Assembly (NCBI GenBank): GCA_017640725.1
Contig: JAEPQB010000001.1
Coordinates: 372,001-436,000, forward strand
Direction: 5' to 3'
Length of the DNA: 64,000 nucleotides
From: Kordiimonadaceae bacterium
Lineage (GTDB): Bacteria; Pseudomonadota; Alphaproteobacteria; Sphingomonadales; Kordiimonadaceae
Shown here: one piece after another, positions 35,164 to 44,521 of the stretch
Numbering within the stretch: position 1 is the first letter of the stretch
How the letters are laid out: each line of letters opens with the position of its first letter
Position numbers and translations under genes: made by a program
The notes under the pieces: generated by a model
The model's database searches: none
Seen by the model: the letters and a program-made list of their open reading frames with translations, nothing else
Told to the model about the DNA's origin: nothing

Positions 35164-36114
35164 ATGGAAACAAAATTTAAGCGCCTGAAGGGGCTGGGAC
35201 TAACGGCGGCATTGCTGAGCACAACAGCGCTCGCAGCTTGCTCTGGCGAAAGCGGAGAAGGCGAGCACGGCGAAGGTGAAGGCGGCGAAGCTGTCGTTGA
35301 GCAAACCGTCGGCGAACGCGGCGAGTCTGGCGAAGGTGAGCGCGGAGAAGGCGAATCCGGTGAAGGTGAGCGCGGAGAATCCGGCGAAGGTGAAGGCGGT
35401 GAAGGCGAGTCTGGCGAAGGTGAGTCTGGCGAGGGCGAGTCTGGTGAAGGCGAACGCGGCGAAGGTGAGTCTGGCGAAGGTGAAGGCGGCGAAGGCGAGT
35501 CTGGCGAAGGTGAAGGCGGCGAAGGCGGCCATTCCATGGACACCCTTCCTGTTGAAAACCGCTTGGCCTTCATGACTGGCCATGTGAAAGCTGGCATTAG
35601 TCTTTACAGAGCCGGAGAGGCGTCTATGGGCGCACCACACTTGCTGCACCCAGTTTCTGAAACGCACCAAGCCGAGCGTGCCGGCTTGGATGCTCTGGGT
35701 TTTGATGCATCGTTGTTCGAAACTGTTTCTGCCGCACTAGATGCTGGTAAGCCCGCCGCAGAAATTGAGCCTCAGTTGCGCGCCGCTGAAGAAAACCTAT
35801 CTATGGTCGCAGAGAAAGCAGGCGGCGATGCGGCAAGCGTCATCACTTACCTTATGGGTGTGATTGTTGAAGAATACACGATTGCCATTACTGATGGCGC
35901 TGTGACAGACCCTGGAGAGTATCAGGATGCATGGGGTTTCGCGCAAGTTGCCAAGGACCGTGCAGCCAGTTTGCCGGGCGATACGCGTGATGCAGTGATC
36001 GCAGAGATCGACGCACTGATTGCATTGTGGCCAGCGGCTCCAATCCCACCCGAAAGCCCTGCGCCTATTGCGCAAGTTGTTGCTCAAACCTCACGGGTTT
36101 TGCTGCGGCTTTAA
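35164..36114 (+). CDS. Acidic pentapeptide-repeat lipoprotein, probably iron-linked
   Basis: 316 residues. A lipoprotein signal ends in LAAC (Cys26). Residues about 27-122 are almost only Glu, Gly, Ser and Arg, organised as XGEGE pentapeptides with X = S, R or G (at least twelve copies in residues 52-122). The C-terminal 190 residues are a normal-composition helical domain with histidines ([28 protein letters not shown]) and acidic segments. I do not recognise the domain with certainty. The DNA repeat is a 15-bp unit, prone to length change. Location opposite piuC, beside fbpA and next to a Fur-like box suggests a surface or periplasmic metal-collecting role; the glutamates could bind cations. 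RBS AAGGGGATAAGC precedes the ATG. Confidence 0.75.
   Translation: METKFKRLKGLGLTAALLSTTALAACSGESGEGEHGEGEGGEAVVEQTVGERGESGEGERGEGESGEGERGESGEGEGGEGESGEGESGEGESGEGERGEGESGEGEGGEGESGEGEGGEGGHSMDTLPVENRLAFMTGHVKAGISLYRAGEASMGAPHLLHPVSETHQAERAGLDALGFDASLFETVSAALDAGKPAAEIEPQLRAAEENLSMVAEKAGGDAASVITYLMGVIVEEYTIAITDGAVTDPGEYQDAWGFAQVAKDRAASLPGDTRDAVIAEIDALIALWPAAPIPPESPAPIAQVVAQTSRVLLRL
35317..35529 (+). repeat. 15-bp tandem repeat encoding (S/R/G)GEGE
   Basis: About 210 bp of imperfect 15-bp units (type GGCGAAGGTGAGTCT) within the lipoprotein gene. The reverse strand gives a long Pro/Ser open frame here that is a by-product of the repeat. Confidence 0.85.
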
Positions 36115-36139
36115 CGAGCATTGCATTGTAGACTGAGTG

Positions 36140-36170
36140 AAAGGGCCTGCATCTCGCGGGCCCTTTTTTA
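36140..36170 (+). terminator. Rho-independent terminator after the acidic-repeat lipoprotein gene
   Basis: AAAGGGCC (36140-36147) pairs with GGCCCTTT (36159-36166) around an 11-nt loop, and T residues follow. It lies 26 bp beyond the stop. Its distal side overlaps the stop codon of the convergent ccoS gene. Confidence 0.75.
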
Positions 36171-36317
36171 TTCTTCGTCATCGTCATCGAGAAGAATTCG
36201 ATGCGCATTGCCTTCCATATCATCAAACTGATCGTTCTTAAGTGCCCACATAAAAGCAATAAGACCAATAAGACCAAGCGTGAGAGCGATGGGGATTAGA
36301 TACAGCAGGATGTCCAT
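36168..36317 (-). CDS. ccoS: cbb3 oxidase maturation protein CcoS
   Basis: A 49-residue single-pass membrane protein: MDILLYLIPIALTLGLIGL, then IAFMWALKNDQFDDMEGN and an acidic tail HRILLDDDDEE. The transmembrane helix followed by FMWALKNDQFDDMEG is the CcoS signature. It is needed for insertion of haem b and copper into the catalytic subunit. The ATG follows the ccoI stop directly (TAGATG), the last gene of the operon. Confidence 0.92.
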   Translation of the reverse strand: MDILLYLIPIALTLGLIGLIAFMWALKNDQFDDMEGNAHRILLDDDDEE

Positions 36318-38618
36318 CTATTTGTCTCTCATCATATTGAGGCGGAACGAGTTCAGGATCACCACAAGCGACGAGCCCGACATCGCAATGGCGGCAACCA
36401 GTGGAGTCACATGGCCCATGATCGCAAGTGGGATAGCCACAATATTGTAAACCACAGCGAGGGCAAAATTTTGTTTCACCAGGGACATTGCCTTGCGCGC
36501 TGTCACGTAGCTTGAAGCAATGGGAGCGAGCTCATCGCCCTGAAAAACCACATCTGCCGTGTTTTGTGTAATATCCACCGCGCTGGCGGGTGAAATGGAG
36601 ACATCCGCAAATGCCATCGCTGCCGCGTCATTGAGCCCATCGCCCGCCATCATCACCGAATGGCCTTTTGATTGAAGTGATTTGAGACGATCACATTTCT
36701 GAACCGGTGACACCTCGGCTGAAAATTCTTCAATACCAGCGTTAGCAGCAACTTGCCGTGCAACCGTTTTCCTGTCTCCTGACAACAGCTCAACATCAAG
36801 TCCGGCGTCTTTCAGGCTCGCAACCGCCTCTGCTGCATCGGGGCGCAATTGGTCGGCAAAAACAAACCGTTCCTTCGCAGCACCATCAACTGACAGCCAT
36901 ATTTCCAGTGCAGCGTCTTCAGCATCGCCTTCAATCCCGCACCATTTTCGGCTTCCAAGCCTGAGTTCACTGTCATCGAATTGTGCCGCCAATCCCTGTC
37001 CTTGGCTCTCAGCAACTTCCAGCTCAACCAGCGGTCCTTCAAAGGAATCGGCAAGCGCAACCGACAAGGGATGCTTGCTGTGGCTCGCCATTGAGGCCGC
37101 GAGTTCATAGAACTTCTGATCATGGTCACTTGATATCAGTGTCGGTCGACCCAGCGTCAGAGTGCCAGTTTTGTCAAACACCACTCTGTCAATGTGGGCC
37201 ATTTTTTCGAGCGCGTCCCCAGACTTTAAAAGAATGCCTCGCTTCATCAAGCGCCCGCTCGCAAGCACCTGCACCACCGGTACTGCAAGGCCAAGCGCGC
37301 AGGGGCAGGTGATGATCAAAACCGTTACTGCATTCAGGAGCGACACCTGCCAAGGCGCCTGCATGATAAGCCACCAGCCCAGGAACGTGAGCGCGCCCAT
37401 CGAATGAATAACCGGTGTGTAAAGCCGGGCCGCAGCGTCTGCGAGCCGAACATACTGGGACTGCCCCTGCTCTGCCACTTCCATCAGTTTCACGATTTCA
37501 CTGAGCAGGCTTTTTTCGCTCGCTTTGGAAACCTGCACACGTATGGGAGCCGAAATATTGAGTGTGCCAGCAAAAACCTCACTGCCTTCGCCAATCGATT
37601 CTGGCACCGTTTCGCCCGTGATCAGCGACAAATCTGCACTCGACGCGCCGGAAACAACTACGCCGTCTGCAGGAATATTCTCGCCCATGGCCACGCGCAC
37701 CATCATGCCTTCGCGCAGGTCTCGCATCGGCATCTGAACTGTCTTGCCAGCCTCTTCCACCGTCGCAAATCCCTGAAGGCGCCCCAAGAGCTGAACAGCG
37801 GACGTCCGCGCCTTACCTTTGGCACGTGCATCCAGATAGCGACCGATGAGCAAGAAAAACAGCAGCATAACAGCACTGTCAAAATAGACATGCTCGCCTT
37901 TGTTCATTGTCTCAAAAAGGCTCATGGCGGTGGCCAGGATCACAGCCAACGAGATGGGCACGTCCATATTGGTGTGCCGTTCCTTCAGCACCCCAAGCGC
38001 AGAACTAAAAAAGGGTTGGCCGGCATAAACAACAGTTGGCATAGCGATAAGCGCCGATATCCAGTGCATCAGCTCACGCGTTGCCATGCCCATGGTTTCC
38101 GTTGTGGAAGCCCATAACCCCATAGAGAGCAGCATCATGTTGGCAGCTGCAAAGCCGGAGACAGCAATCGCACGCAACAGGCGTTTTTCCTGATCGGTTT
38201 GAGGCGCCGCCTCATCGGTCAGCGCATGCAGTTTATAGCCCAGTTTCGTAACGGAACTGGCAAGGGCGTCAGCGCGTTCTTTTGGCCCATGCCAGCGAAC
38301 TGTCATGCGTTCGGTTGACATGTTGACGCGCGCTTGGGAAACGCCTTCTCCTGCGGCAAGCGCATTTTCAATCAACCGAATACACGAGGCGCAGTGAATG
38401 CCCTCAACACCCAGTGTCAAGGAGTGCTCGTCATCACCCAGATCGTGGGCGAGCGCGGCAAAGCCAAATTGCTCTGACATTGCTTCGCTCGCACTGTGTG
38501 CCGCTTCGCAGCCACTGCAGCAAAAATCAGCACCCTCAGGGACCGCAGTGCCACAGTGCAGGCAGACACCTAGCGTACGATCAGACGTTGGCTGTGCTGA
38601 TATTGCTGCTGATTCCAT
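36318..38618 (-). CDS. ccoI: Copper-exporting P1B-type ATPase for cbb3 oxidase assembly (CcoI/FixI)
   Basis: 766 residues from the ATG at 38618. An N-terminal zinc-ribbon-like CLHCG..CCSGC segment is followed by a heavy-metal domain with GIHCASCIRLIENAL. There are eight membrane segments, the ion site CPCALGLAVP, the phosphorylation site DKTGTLTLGRP and the hinge MAGDGLNDAAAMAFADV. It supplies copper for CuB of CcoN. A later start would remove the cysteine-rich region, so the 49-bp overlap with ccoH is accepted. Neighbours ccoG, ccoH and ccoS confirm the assignment over a general copper exporter. Confidence 0.92.
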   Translation of the reverse strand: MESAAISAQPTSDRTLGVCLHCGTAVPEGADFCCSGCEAAHSASEAMSEQFGFAALAHDLGDDEHSLTLGVEGIHCASCIRLIENALAAGEGVSQARVNMSTERMTVRWHGPKERADALASSVTKLGYKLHALTDEAAPQTDQEKRLLRAIAVSGFAAANMMLLSMGLWASTTETMGMATRELMHWISALIAMPTVVYAGQPFFSSALGVLKERHTNMDVPISLAVILATAMSLFETMNKGEHVYFDSAVMLLFFLLIGRYLDARAKGKARTSAVQLLGRLQGFATVEEAGKTVQMPMRDLREGMMVRVAMGENIPADGVVVSGASSADLSLITGETVPESIGEGSEVFAGTLNISAPIRVQVSKASEKSLLSEIVKLMEVAEQGQSQYVRLADAAARLYTPVIHSMGALTFLGWWLIMQAPWQVSLLNAVTVLIITCPCALGLAVPVVQVLASGRLMKRGILLKSGDALEKMAHIDRVVFDKTGTLTLGRPTLISSDHDQKFYELAASMASHSKHPLSVALADSFEGPLVELEVAESQGQGLAAQFDDSELRLGSRKWCGIEGDAEDAALEIWLSVDGAAKERFVFADQLRPDAAEAVASLKDAGLDVELLSGDRKTVARQVAANAGIEEFSAEVSPVQKCDRLKSLQSKGHSVMMAGDGLNDAAAMAFADVSISPASAVDITQNTADVVFQGDELAPIASSYVTARKAMSLVKQNFALAVVYNIVAIPLAIMGHVTPLVAAIAMSGSSLVVILNSFRLNMMRDK

Positions 38619-39043
38619 GTCACATACACTCGTACATCCCAAATACCATCAAGTGGAAAACTTACCTGAGCAGAATAGCTTCCGTCTTGCAGGCCCATGA
38701 GCGGCGTTTGGAAGTCTACACCACTTTGGGTCGGACGTGTAAACTCGGCAACAACCTCAGCCCCAACAATACCTTTGAGACCATCGGAAAGCGCGAAGTT
38801 GAAAGTGCCATTCTGGTCAAGAGAAGCAGAACTGGTCCAACCAAGATCAGCCTGGGCTTCAGCAGCTGCAACCGTTTCATTGTACTTCAGTCCTCGTTCA
38901 TAAGCTTGATCTGTCACAACGCCGGTAAAAGTGCTGGTGGCGAGATACACAAATATGCCGTCCATGATCGCCAATCCGACGAAAAAGGCGACAAAATACC
39001 AGGGAATCCATTTATCCCGTTTGTCGAAAGTTGAAGTGGTCAT
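38570..39043 (-). CDS. ccoH: cbb3 oxidase assembly protein CcoH/FixH
   Basis: 157 residues from the ATG at 39043 (GGGAGCC upstream); a TTG one codon earlier is less likely. One N-terminal membrane helix (about 14-36, WYFVAFFVGLAIMDGIFVYLA) is followed by a periplasmic domain ending DGIWDVRVYVTWNQQQYQHSQRLIVR (partly quoted), typical of FixH. It assists assembly of the oxidase. It overlaps the start of ccoI. Confidence 0.88.
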   Translation of the reverse strand: MTTSTFDKRDKWIPWYFVAFFVGLAIMDGIFVYLATSTFTGVVTDQAYERGLKYNETVAAAEAQADLGWTSSASLDQNGTFNFALSDGLKGIVGAEVVAEFTRPTQSGVDFQTPLMGLQDGSYSAQVSFPLDGIWDVRVYVTWNQQQYQHSQRLIVR

Positions 39044-39053
39044 CAAAGGCTCC

Positions 39054-40469
39054 CTAGCGCCTAGAACTCAGGAAAAGGCCTGAGTAAATTTCAGAAATCA
39101 TCTCGTCACTGGATGTTGCCGTAAAAATTAATTTGGAACGGGCCGCACCGGGTTTTGGTGCGGTTACAAACACCCGGAAATGGCCGACACTATCTGCGTA
39201 AACCAGCAGTGCATCCGCACTTGGGTCGCCTGCTGCCTGCACTCGCAGGTTGGCCCCGTCAAGACCGTCCACTGTCAGGGAAAACACCATGTCTTCGTGG
39301 GTTTTGTTCAAGATGCGAATGTCATAGCCATTGCGGATTGTGCCATCCGATAAGGTGACATAAAGCGGGTTTCGGTCGTGCAACACATGCAGCTCAGAGG
39401 CGCTTCGATTAAGCAGGCCATACAGCATCACAAGCCCAACAATGGAGATTATGGAAACATACCAGAAAGTTCTGGGTCGAAGTATGTGCGAGCTCTCAGG
39501 TTTACCTGCAAGCCGTGCTTCCTGATTATTTGTGGTGTCATAGCGGATCAAGCCACGCGGGCGTTCCACTTTATCCATCACCCCGTTGCAGGCATCCACA
39601 CACAGGCCGCAGGCGATGCATTCCATCTGCAAGCCGTCGCGTATGTCAATGCCGACCGGGCAAACCTGCACACACAAGGTGCAATCAACACAGTCCCCGC
39701 GGCCGTCCCAAGTGTCACCTTTTTTATGCTTGCCTCTTGGTTCACCGCGCACGTCGTCATAGCCAATGATCAGCGTATCTTTGTCAAACATTGCAGACTG
39801 GAAGCGCGAATAGGGACACATATACATGCACACCTGTTCACGCGCGAAACCTGCCATAAGATATGTGGAAAATGTGAGGGCGAGGATCCAGCCACCAACT
39901 GACCACGGCACATCAAAATGGATGATCTGCTCAAGCAGCGTCGGCGCATCATTAAAATAGAATACCCAGGCACCGCCCGTAAGCATGCCAATCACGATCC
40001 ACAATGCGTGGGTGACCGACAGTTTCCAGAGTTTTTCGACAGACCATGGCCCATTCGCGAGCTTCATGCGCTTTGCCCGGTCACCCTGAACAATACGCTC
40101 CACCCAAACAAACAGGTCGGTCCAAACGGTTTGAGGACAGGTGTACCCACACCAAACACGCCCAGCGAGGCTGGTCACAAAAAACAGGGCAACGGCGGCA
40201 AGCACCAGAATGCCCGTGAGGTAATAAACCTCCTGCGGCCAAATCTCGATAAAGAAGAAATAGGCACGGCGTGCGGGCATATCGATCAGGATCGCCTGAT
40301 CAGGTGCGTGTAAGCCGCGATCCCACCGCAGAAACGGCGCCAAATAGTAGATCGAAAGGGTCACGATCATCGCCACCCACTTAAGCTGGCGGTACTTACC
40401 CCAAACCCGTTTGGGGTAAGCCCTCTCCCGCTTTTCGAAAAACTTAATTGGTTCCGCCACATCACTCAT
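39054..40469 (-). CDS. ccoG: Polyferredoxin-like cbb3 assembly protein CcoG/RdxA
   Basis: 471 residues with about five membrane segments and cysteine clusters. These are CGYTCPQTVWTDLFVWVER (NapH-type loop), CMYMCPYSRFQSAMFD, and two 4Fe-4S sites CVDCTLCVQVCPVG and CIACGLCVDACNGVMDK. A C-terminal immunoglobulin-like periplasmic domain follows. CcoG acts in Cu(II) reduction or delivery for cbb3 biogenesis. It starts 6 nt after ccoP and is followed 10 nt later by ccoH. Confidence 0.93.
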   Translation of the reverse strand: MSDVAEPIKFFEKRERAYPKRVWGKYRQLKWVAMIVTLSIYYLAPFLRWDRGLHAPDQAILIDMPARRAYFFFIEIWPQEVYYLTGILVLAAVALFFVTSLAGRVWCGYTCPQTVWTDLFVWVERIVQGDRAKRMKLANGPWSVEKLWKLSVTHALWIVIGMLTGGAWVFYFNDAPTLLEQIIHFDVPWSVGGWILALTFSTYLMAGFAREQVCMYMCPYSRFQSAMFDKDTLIIGYDDVRGEPRGKHKKGDTWDGRGDCVDCTLCVQVCPVGIDIRDGLQMECIACGLCVDACNGVMDKVERPRGLIRYDTTNNQEARLAGKPESSHILRPRTFWYVSIISIVGLVMLYGLLNRSASELHVLHDRNPLYVTLSDGTIRNGYDIRILNKTHEDMVFSLTVDGLDGANLRVQAAGDPSADALLVYADSVGHFRVFVTAPKPGAARSKLIFTATSSDEMISEIYSGLFLSSRR

Positions 40470-40475
40470 AGCGTG

Positions 40476-41348
40476 TTACTCCGCTTCACCGCCGCCCAGC
40501 GAATGAACGTAAATCGCAAGCTGGCGGATCGTTTCCGCGTCCAGACGCGTGTCCCAGTTGGGCATCATGCCGTGCTTGGGCCGATTGATTTGGTTGATGA
40601 GCTCCGCGCGGGTGCCTCCATAGAACCAGATTGCATCCGCCAGATTTGGCGCGCCTTGGAACCGGTCGCCCGTGCCATTGTCTGCATGACAAAGGGCGCA
40701 CTGTTCGTCATAGAGCAGCTTGCCGCGCGCTGGGAAATCGCCCCCTGCACTGAAACTCAGCGCATAGTCTGCGATGTCCGCGACTTCTTCCGCACTATAG
40801 ATGTCTGCAAAAGCGGGCATTTCAGAAAAGCGCGTTTCATCATGATCAGCCCGGACGCCAAACTGAATAGTCTCGTGAATATCAGTGATCGTGCCGCCCC
40901 ACAGCCAATCGTCGTCCAACAGGTTTGGGTAGCCAGGCGCACCGGTGCCACCCGTGCCGTGGCAGGTCGCACAATTGTCTTTGAATGCGGACGCACCGCC
41001 AGCGATGGCAAAAGCATAGAGGCCAGCGTCCGCCTGGATTTCTTCAAAGCTGGACGTTTCGAAGCGGCTAAGATACTGGGCCCTGCGCGCCATGATCTCG
41101 CCCTGGCTTTCTTCCAGTTCTTTGTATTGGGTCCAGCCCATGGTGCCGACGGTGCCGCCCCGCTCACCGTCACCGGAAAGCGTTGGCCAGGATGGGTAAA
41201 CCACAGAGTATCCAATGCCCCAGATGATGGTGATGATCATAACGATCAGCCACCAGCGCGGTGCCGGGTTATTGAGCTCTTTGATACCGTCCCACTCGTG
41301 ACCCGTGGTCTCAACGCCGGAGTGTTCGTCTTTTTCAATGTTGCTCAT
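40476..41348 (-). CDS. ccoP: cbb3 cytochrome oxidase subunit III, di-haem cytochrome c (CcoP)
   Basis: 290 residues. An N-terminal cytoplasmic stretch with KELNNPAPRWWL precedes the membrane helix (WLIVMIITIIWGIGYSVVYPSWP, about 33-55). Two cytochrome c domains follow, with haem-attachment motifs CATCHG and CALCHADN and axial methionines in MPAFADIY and GMMPNWDTRL. It passes electrons from the bc1 complex or c-type cytochromes to CcoO/CcoN. The start overlaps the ccoQ stop (ATGA). Confidence 0.95.
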   Translation of the reverse strand: MSNIEKDEHSGVETTGHEWDGIKELNNPAPRWWLIVMIITIIWGIGYSVVYPSWPTLSGDGERGGTVGTMGWTQYKELEESQGEIMARRAQYLSRFETSSFEEIQADAGLYAFAIAGGASAFKDNCATCHGTGGTGAPGYPNLLDDDWLWGGTITDIHETIQFGVRADHDETRFSEMPAFADIYSAEEVADIADYALSFSAGGDFPARGKLLYDEQCALCHADNGTGDRFQGAPNLADAIWFYGGTRAELINQINRPKHGMMPNWDTRLDAETIRQLAIYVHSLGGGEAE

Positions 41349-41503
41349 TGCTCGTCCCCTTCGAGAGGAATGTATCTGTGACCTTCAATTTCGTCCTTTT
41401 TCTTCGGGTTGAACGCCCAGTAAGCGATCCCGCAAAAAGCAGAGAAGAAGAAGAGGAGGCCGACCATGCCGGCATTGGTGTTGTCGGAGAGCCACTCAAT
41501 CAT
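41345..41503 (-). CDS. ccoQ: cbb3 oxidase small subunit CcoQ
   Basis: 52 residues: [20 protein letters not shown], then [18 protein letters not shown] and a polar tail. One membrane helix followed by the AFNPKKK signature defines CcoQ, which stabilises the CcoNOP complex. Its ATG overlaps the ccoO stop and its stop overlaps the ccoP ATG (both ATGA), so the three are translationally coupled. Confidence 0.93.
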   Translation of the reverse strand: MIEWLSDNTNAGMVGLLFFFSAFCGIAYWAFNPKKKDEIEGHRYIPLEGDEQ

Positions 41504-42234
41504 CTGCCACTCCTTTGTGTGCCATCATGCTTATAGTCCTGCAGTTCAGCCATCGTGCCCAGCACCTGCAGGTAAGCGATCAACGCGTCCATTTCTGTGG
41601 TTGTTGATCGACCATCGAAGTTGCGTGCATTCACTTTGCTGTAGCGTTCCAAAAGGCCATCAATACCGGGGCTATCCGTGGCAGCTTGCGCCAGAGCATC
41701 CGCATAAGCATTGTCAATCTGTTCGTCGGTGTAAGGCACACCCACCATGCGAAGAGCCATCATATGGTCTGGAATATCATCAAGCGTGACTGTCTTTTCC
41801 ACGAGGTGCGCGTACTTGGGCATAATGGATTCAGGCACCAGTGACTTCGGATCAATCATGTGCTGAAGATGCCAATCGTCAGAGTATTTGCCACCCACGC
41901 GCGCCAGGTCAGGTCCCGTCCGCTTGGAGCCCCACTGAAACGGGTGGTCGTACATGCTTTCTGCCGCCAGGGAGTAATGACCGTAGCGCTCTACTTCGTC
42001 CCTCAAGGGGCGGATTTGCTGGCTATGACAGCCATAGCAACCTTCACGCAGATAGACATTGTACCCGGCTAGCTCTAGCGGCGTGTATGGCCGAACGCCC
42101 TTTACTGGTTCAATGGTTGTTTCCAGCCTGAACAGCGGCACAATTTCAACGATGCCGCCGATCGAAATGGTGATCACCACAAAGATGAGCATCAGAATGG
42201 AGTTTTTCTCCAAAGCAGCGTGTTTGTTAAGCAT
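41500..42234 (-). CDS. ccoO: cbb3 cytochrome oxidase subunit II, mono-haem cytochrome c (CcoO)
   Basis: 244 residues from the ATG at 42234, which overlaps the end of ccoN by 8 nt. The N-terminal membrane anchor is [19 protein letters not shown]. The haem motif [11 protein letters not shown] near residue 70 and the axial methionine region [13 protein letters not shown] are intact. It carries electrons between CcoP and the catalytic subunit. Confidence 0.95.
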   Translation of the reverse strand: MLNKHAALEKNSILMLIFVVITISIGGIVEIVPLFRLETTIEPVKGVRPYTPLELAGYNVYLREGCYGCHSQQIRPLRDEVERYGHYSLAAESMYDHPFQWGSKRTGPDLARVGGKYSDDWHLQHMIDPKSLVPESIMPKYAHLVEKTVTLDDIPDHMMALRMVGVPYTDEQIDNAYADALAQAATDSPGIDGLLERYSKVNARNFDGRSTTTEMDALIAYLQVLGTMAELQDYKHDGTQRSGR

Positions 42235-43666
42235 GAGCCGCCTCCAGCTTGACCATGCCGGGCTCGCGCGCGGTGTCACCGCGCACAGTCCGGATGAGAT
42301 TGTAGACCATGATCAGGCTACCAAGGAGGAACAGAATGCCGCCCAGTGCCCGGATCAGATAAGGAATAAATTTGGCCTGCACCGTTTCAACGAAGCTGTA
42401 TTCCAGGAAACCCAGGGCGTCATATGACCGCCACATCAGGCCTTCCATGATGCCGGTTACCCACATGGATGCGATATAGAGTACGATGCCGATGGTCGCG
42501 ATCCAAAGGTGCGTATTCACCAGCTTGAGCGAATAAAGGCCGTTACGCTTCCAAAGGATCGGCACCAAGTGATAGACGGCGCCAAAGCTGATGAAAGCGA
42601 CCCAACCAAGGGCACCTGAGTGCACGTGACCAATGGTCCAATCAGTATAGTGGCTGAGGGCATTCACCTCTTTAATGGACATCAGCGGGCCTTCAAAGGT
42701 GCTCATGCCGTAGAATGCAAGCGAGATGATCATGAACTTTAGCACGGGGTCTTCGCGCAGTTTGTGCCACGCGCCTGAGAGCGTCATCATCCCGTTGATC
42801 ATACCACCCCACGACGGCATCCACAGCATCACAGAGAAGGTCATGCCAAGCGTTTGTGCCCAATCTGGCAGTGCGGTGTAATGCAAGTGGTGGGGCCCCG
42901 CCCAAATATACATGAAAATGAGGGACCAGAAGTGCAGGATGGAGAGCCGATAACTGTAAACCGGCCGGTTTGCCCGCTTTGGCACAAAATAATACATGAT
43001 GCCCAGGAAGCCTGCTGTCAGGAAGAAGCCCACCGCGTTGTGCGCATACCACCACTGGATCATGGCAGACTGCACACCACCCCAGAGCGGATAGCTCTTG
43101 CTGCTGAACAGCGACACGGGGATAGCTGCATTGTTCACCAGGTGCAGAACTGCGACCGTGACAATGAAACCAAGGAAGAACCAGTTGGCCACGTAAATAT
43201 GTGGCTCTTTGCGGTTCTTCAGTGTCATCAGAAACACGATCAGGTACGCAACCCAAACGATCGTCAGCCAAAGGTCTGCGTACCACTCTGGTTCCGCATA
43301 TTCTTTGGCCTGCGTTACACCGGTCACATATCCAAGAGCTGCAATTACGATGAAGAACTGGTAGCCCCAAAAGGTGAATTTGGACCAACCATCACCCCAA
43401 AGTCGTGTCCGGCAGGTGCGTTGAACCGCAAAATAACTGGTGGCAAACAGCGCGTTCCCGCCAAAGGCAAAAATCACAGCAGATGTATGCAGCGGACGCA
43501 GCCGCCCAAACGTCAGATATTCACCAACATTGAGCGCTGGAAACGCTAACTGCAGCGCCAAAACGACGCCAACAAGAAAGCCAACCACGCCCCAGAAAAC
43601 GGTCGCGATCGTGAACCATTTCACGATCTCGTCGTTATAATTGGGTTTTTCAGCAAGCGATGTCAT
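42227..43666 (-). CDS. ccoN: cbb3 cytochrome oxidase catalytic subunit I (CcoN)
   Basis: 479 residues from the ATG at 43666 (GAGGA upstream). Twelve membrane helices carry the metal ligands: the low-spin haem b histidine in [13 protein letters not shown], CuB/haem b3 histidines in [12 protein letters not shown] and [13 protein letters not shown], and the pair in [13 protein letters not shown]. It reduces O2 to water with high affinity and pumps protons, supporting respiration at low oxygen. It is the second gene of the FNR-box operon, 10 nt after the TauE/SafE gene. Confidence 0.96.
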   Translation of the reverse strand: MTSLAEKPNYNDEIVKWFTIATVFWGVVGFLVGVVLALQLAFPALNVGEYLTFGRLRPLHTSAVIFAFGGNALFATSYFAVQRTCRTRLWGDGWSKFTFWGYQFFIVIAALGYVTGVTQAKEYAEPEWYADLWLTIVWVAYLIVFLMTLKNRKEPHIYVANWFFLGFIVTVAVLHLVNNAAIPVSLFSSKSYPLWGGVQSAMIQWWYAHNAVGFFLTAGFLGIMYYFVPKRANRPVYSYRLSILHFWSLIFMYIWAGPHHLHYTALPDWAQTLGMTFSVMLWMPSWGGMINGMMTLSGAWHKLREDPVLKFMIISLAFYGMSTFEGPLMSIKEVNALSHYTDWTIGHVHSGALGWVAFISFGAVYHLVPILWKRNGLYSLKLVNTHLWIATIGIVLYIASMWVTGIMEGLMWRSYDALGFLEYSFVETVQAKFIPYLIRALGGILFLLGSLIMVYNLIRTVRGDTAREPGMVKLEAAHA

Positions 43667-43676
43667 AGGCTTGTCC

Positions 43677-44399
43677 TCATGATAGTAATCCCCCTGCAAT
43701 TGCGAGCAAACTCAGTCCGTTAAAGGCCATCGCGCCTTGGGCGATAACCCGAATGTTTGCGGACCATTTGCGCGCAAAAAATTGGCCCAGCGCCGCCCCA
43801 AAGGTGAGCGCCGGAATGGTGGCGAGGCCAAAGCTCGCCATGGCAAAAAAGCCGGTGAATGGGTCGCCTGACGCTGCTGCAGCAAAAAGCGCAGCGCCAA
43901 CGAGCCCACATGGTAGAAATCCAAGAACCAGTCCAAGTGCGAAGCGATGTACCGGCGACTGCCCGGCGAAAAAAGGCCGCGCAATTTGGCCAAGAGTGGT
44001 GCCGATACGGCCAACGCCCGAAGTGGCAGAATCCAAACCAAAAGAGCGAATTGAAACCGCACTTGCCAAAAACAAAATGGCTGCGGTTCCCATCATCACA
44101 GCAGCTGCGATAGTGAAGAGCGCCTTGTCTGCAAACAGGCTCGTAAATGATGCCACCAAGGCGCCTAACACTGCATAAGTGATGATGCGGCCAAGGTGGT
44201 ACGGCAACAAAGCCACATTTTTCAGCCGACCAAACACCGTAGCTTGCGACCTTGAAGAAGCCGTTTGTGCAAATGCAAACGGCCCGCACATGCCAACGCA
44301 GTGGGTTACACTTCCCAATAGGCCACCCATAAACAGCGTGATCATCAATCCACTGTTTTGGGTTAATGCTGCCTGGCAATTTGCTAGAAAATATTCCAC
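43677..44399 (-). CDS. TauE/SafE (DsbD_2-type) membrane protein at the head of the cbb3 operon
   Basis: 240 residues with six predicted membrane helices. The first helix region has [16 protein letters not shown], a Cys-x3-Cys metal or redox motif, and a later one reads [16 protein letters not shown]. Proteins of this group, often annotated as sulfite exporter or urease-accessory UreH-like, accompany cco operons and have been linked to copper or haem handling. The function here is inferred from position as first gene of the oxidase operon. The start is a GTG at 44399 (AAGG upstream). Confidence 0.8.
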   Translation of the reverse strand: MEYFLANCQAALTQNSGLMITLFMGGLLGSVTHCVGMCGPFAFAQTASSRSQATVFGRLKNVALLPYHLGRIITYAVLGALVASFTSLFADKALFTIAAAVMMGTAAILFLASAVSIRSFGLDSATSGVGRIGTTLGQIARPFFAGQSPVHRFALGLVLGFLPCGLVGAALFAAAASGDPFTGFFAMASFGLATIPALTFGAALGQFFARKWSANIRVIAQGAMAFNGLSLLAIAGGLLS

Positions 44400-44433
44400 T
44401 AAACCTTGGCTCTAGTTCTTTGTGTCTAGGGCC

Positions 44434-44475
44434 TAGATATCTGTTTCATCAAAGCGCGTGCTTGACGAAAGTCAA
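44434..44475 (-). promoter_or_regulatory. FNR/FixK-dependent promoter of the cbb3 operon
   Basis: TTGACGAAAGTCAA at 44462-44475 is a perfect TTGAC-N4-GTCAA anaerobox. On the minus strand a TATCTA hexamer at 44439-44434 lies 32 bp from the box centre, the geometry of class II FNR/FixK promoters (box at -41.5). It predicts transcription start near 44427, about 28 nt before the GTG. A CTAGG-G-CCTAG dyad (44426-44436) overlaps the start region. Confidence 0.8.
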
Positions 44476-44521
44476 AAGGCTGCTTGGGGTGCGACAGCTT
44501 GTCCTTATTTTCGGGATAGTA

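Noticed and set aside
35133-35670. Pro/Ser-rich and Ala/Phe-rich open frames on the minus strand
   Set aside because: They arise from the antisense of the 15-bp repeat; the plus frame has a lipobox, an RBS and a normal C-terminal domain.
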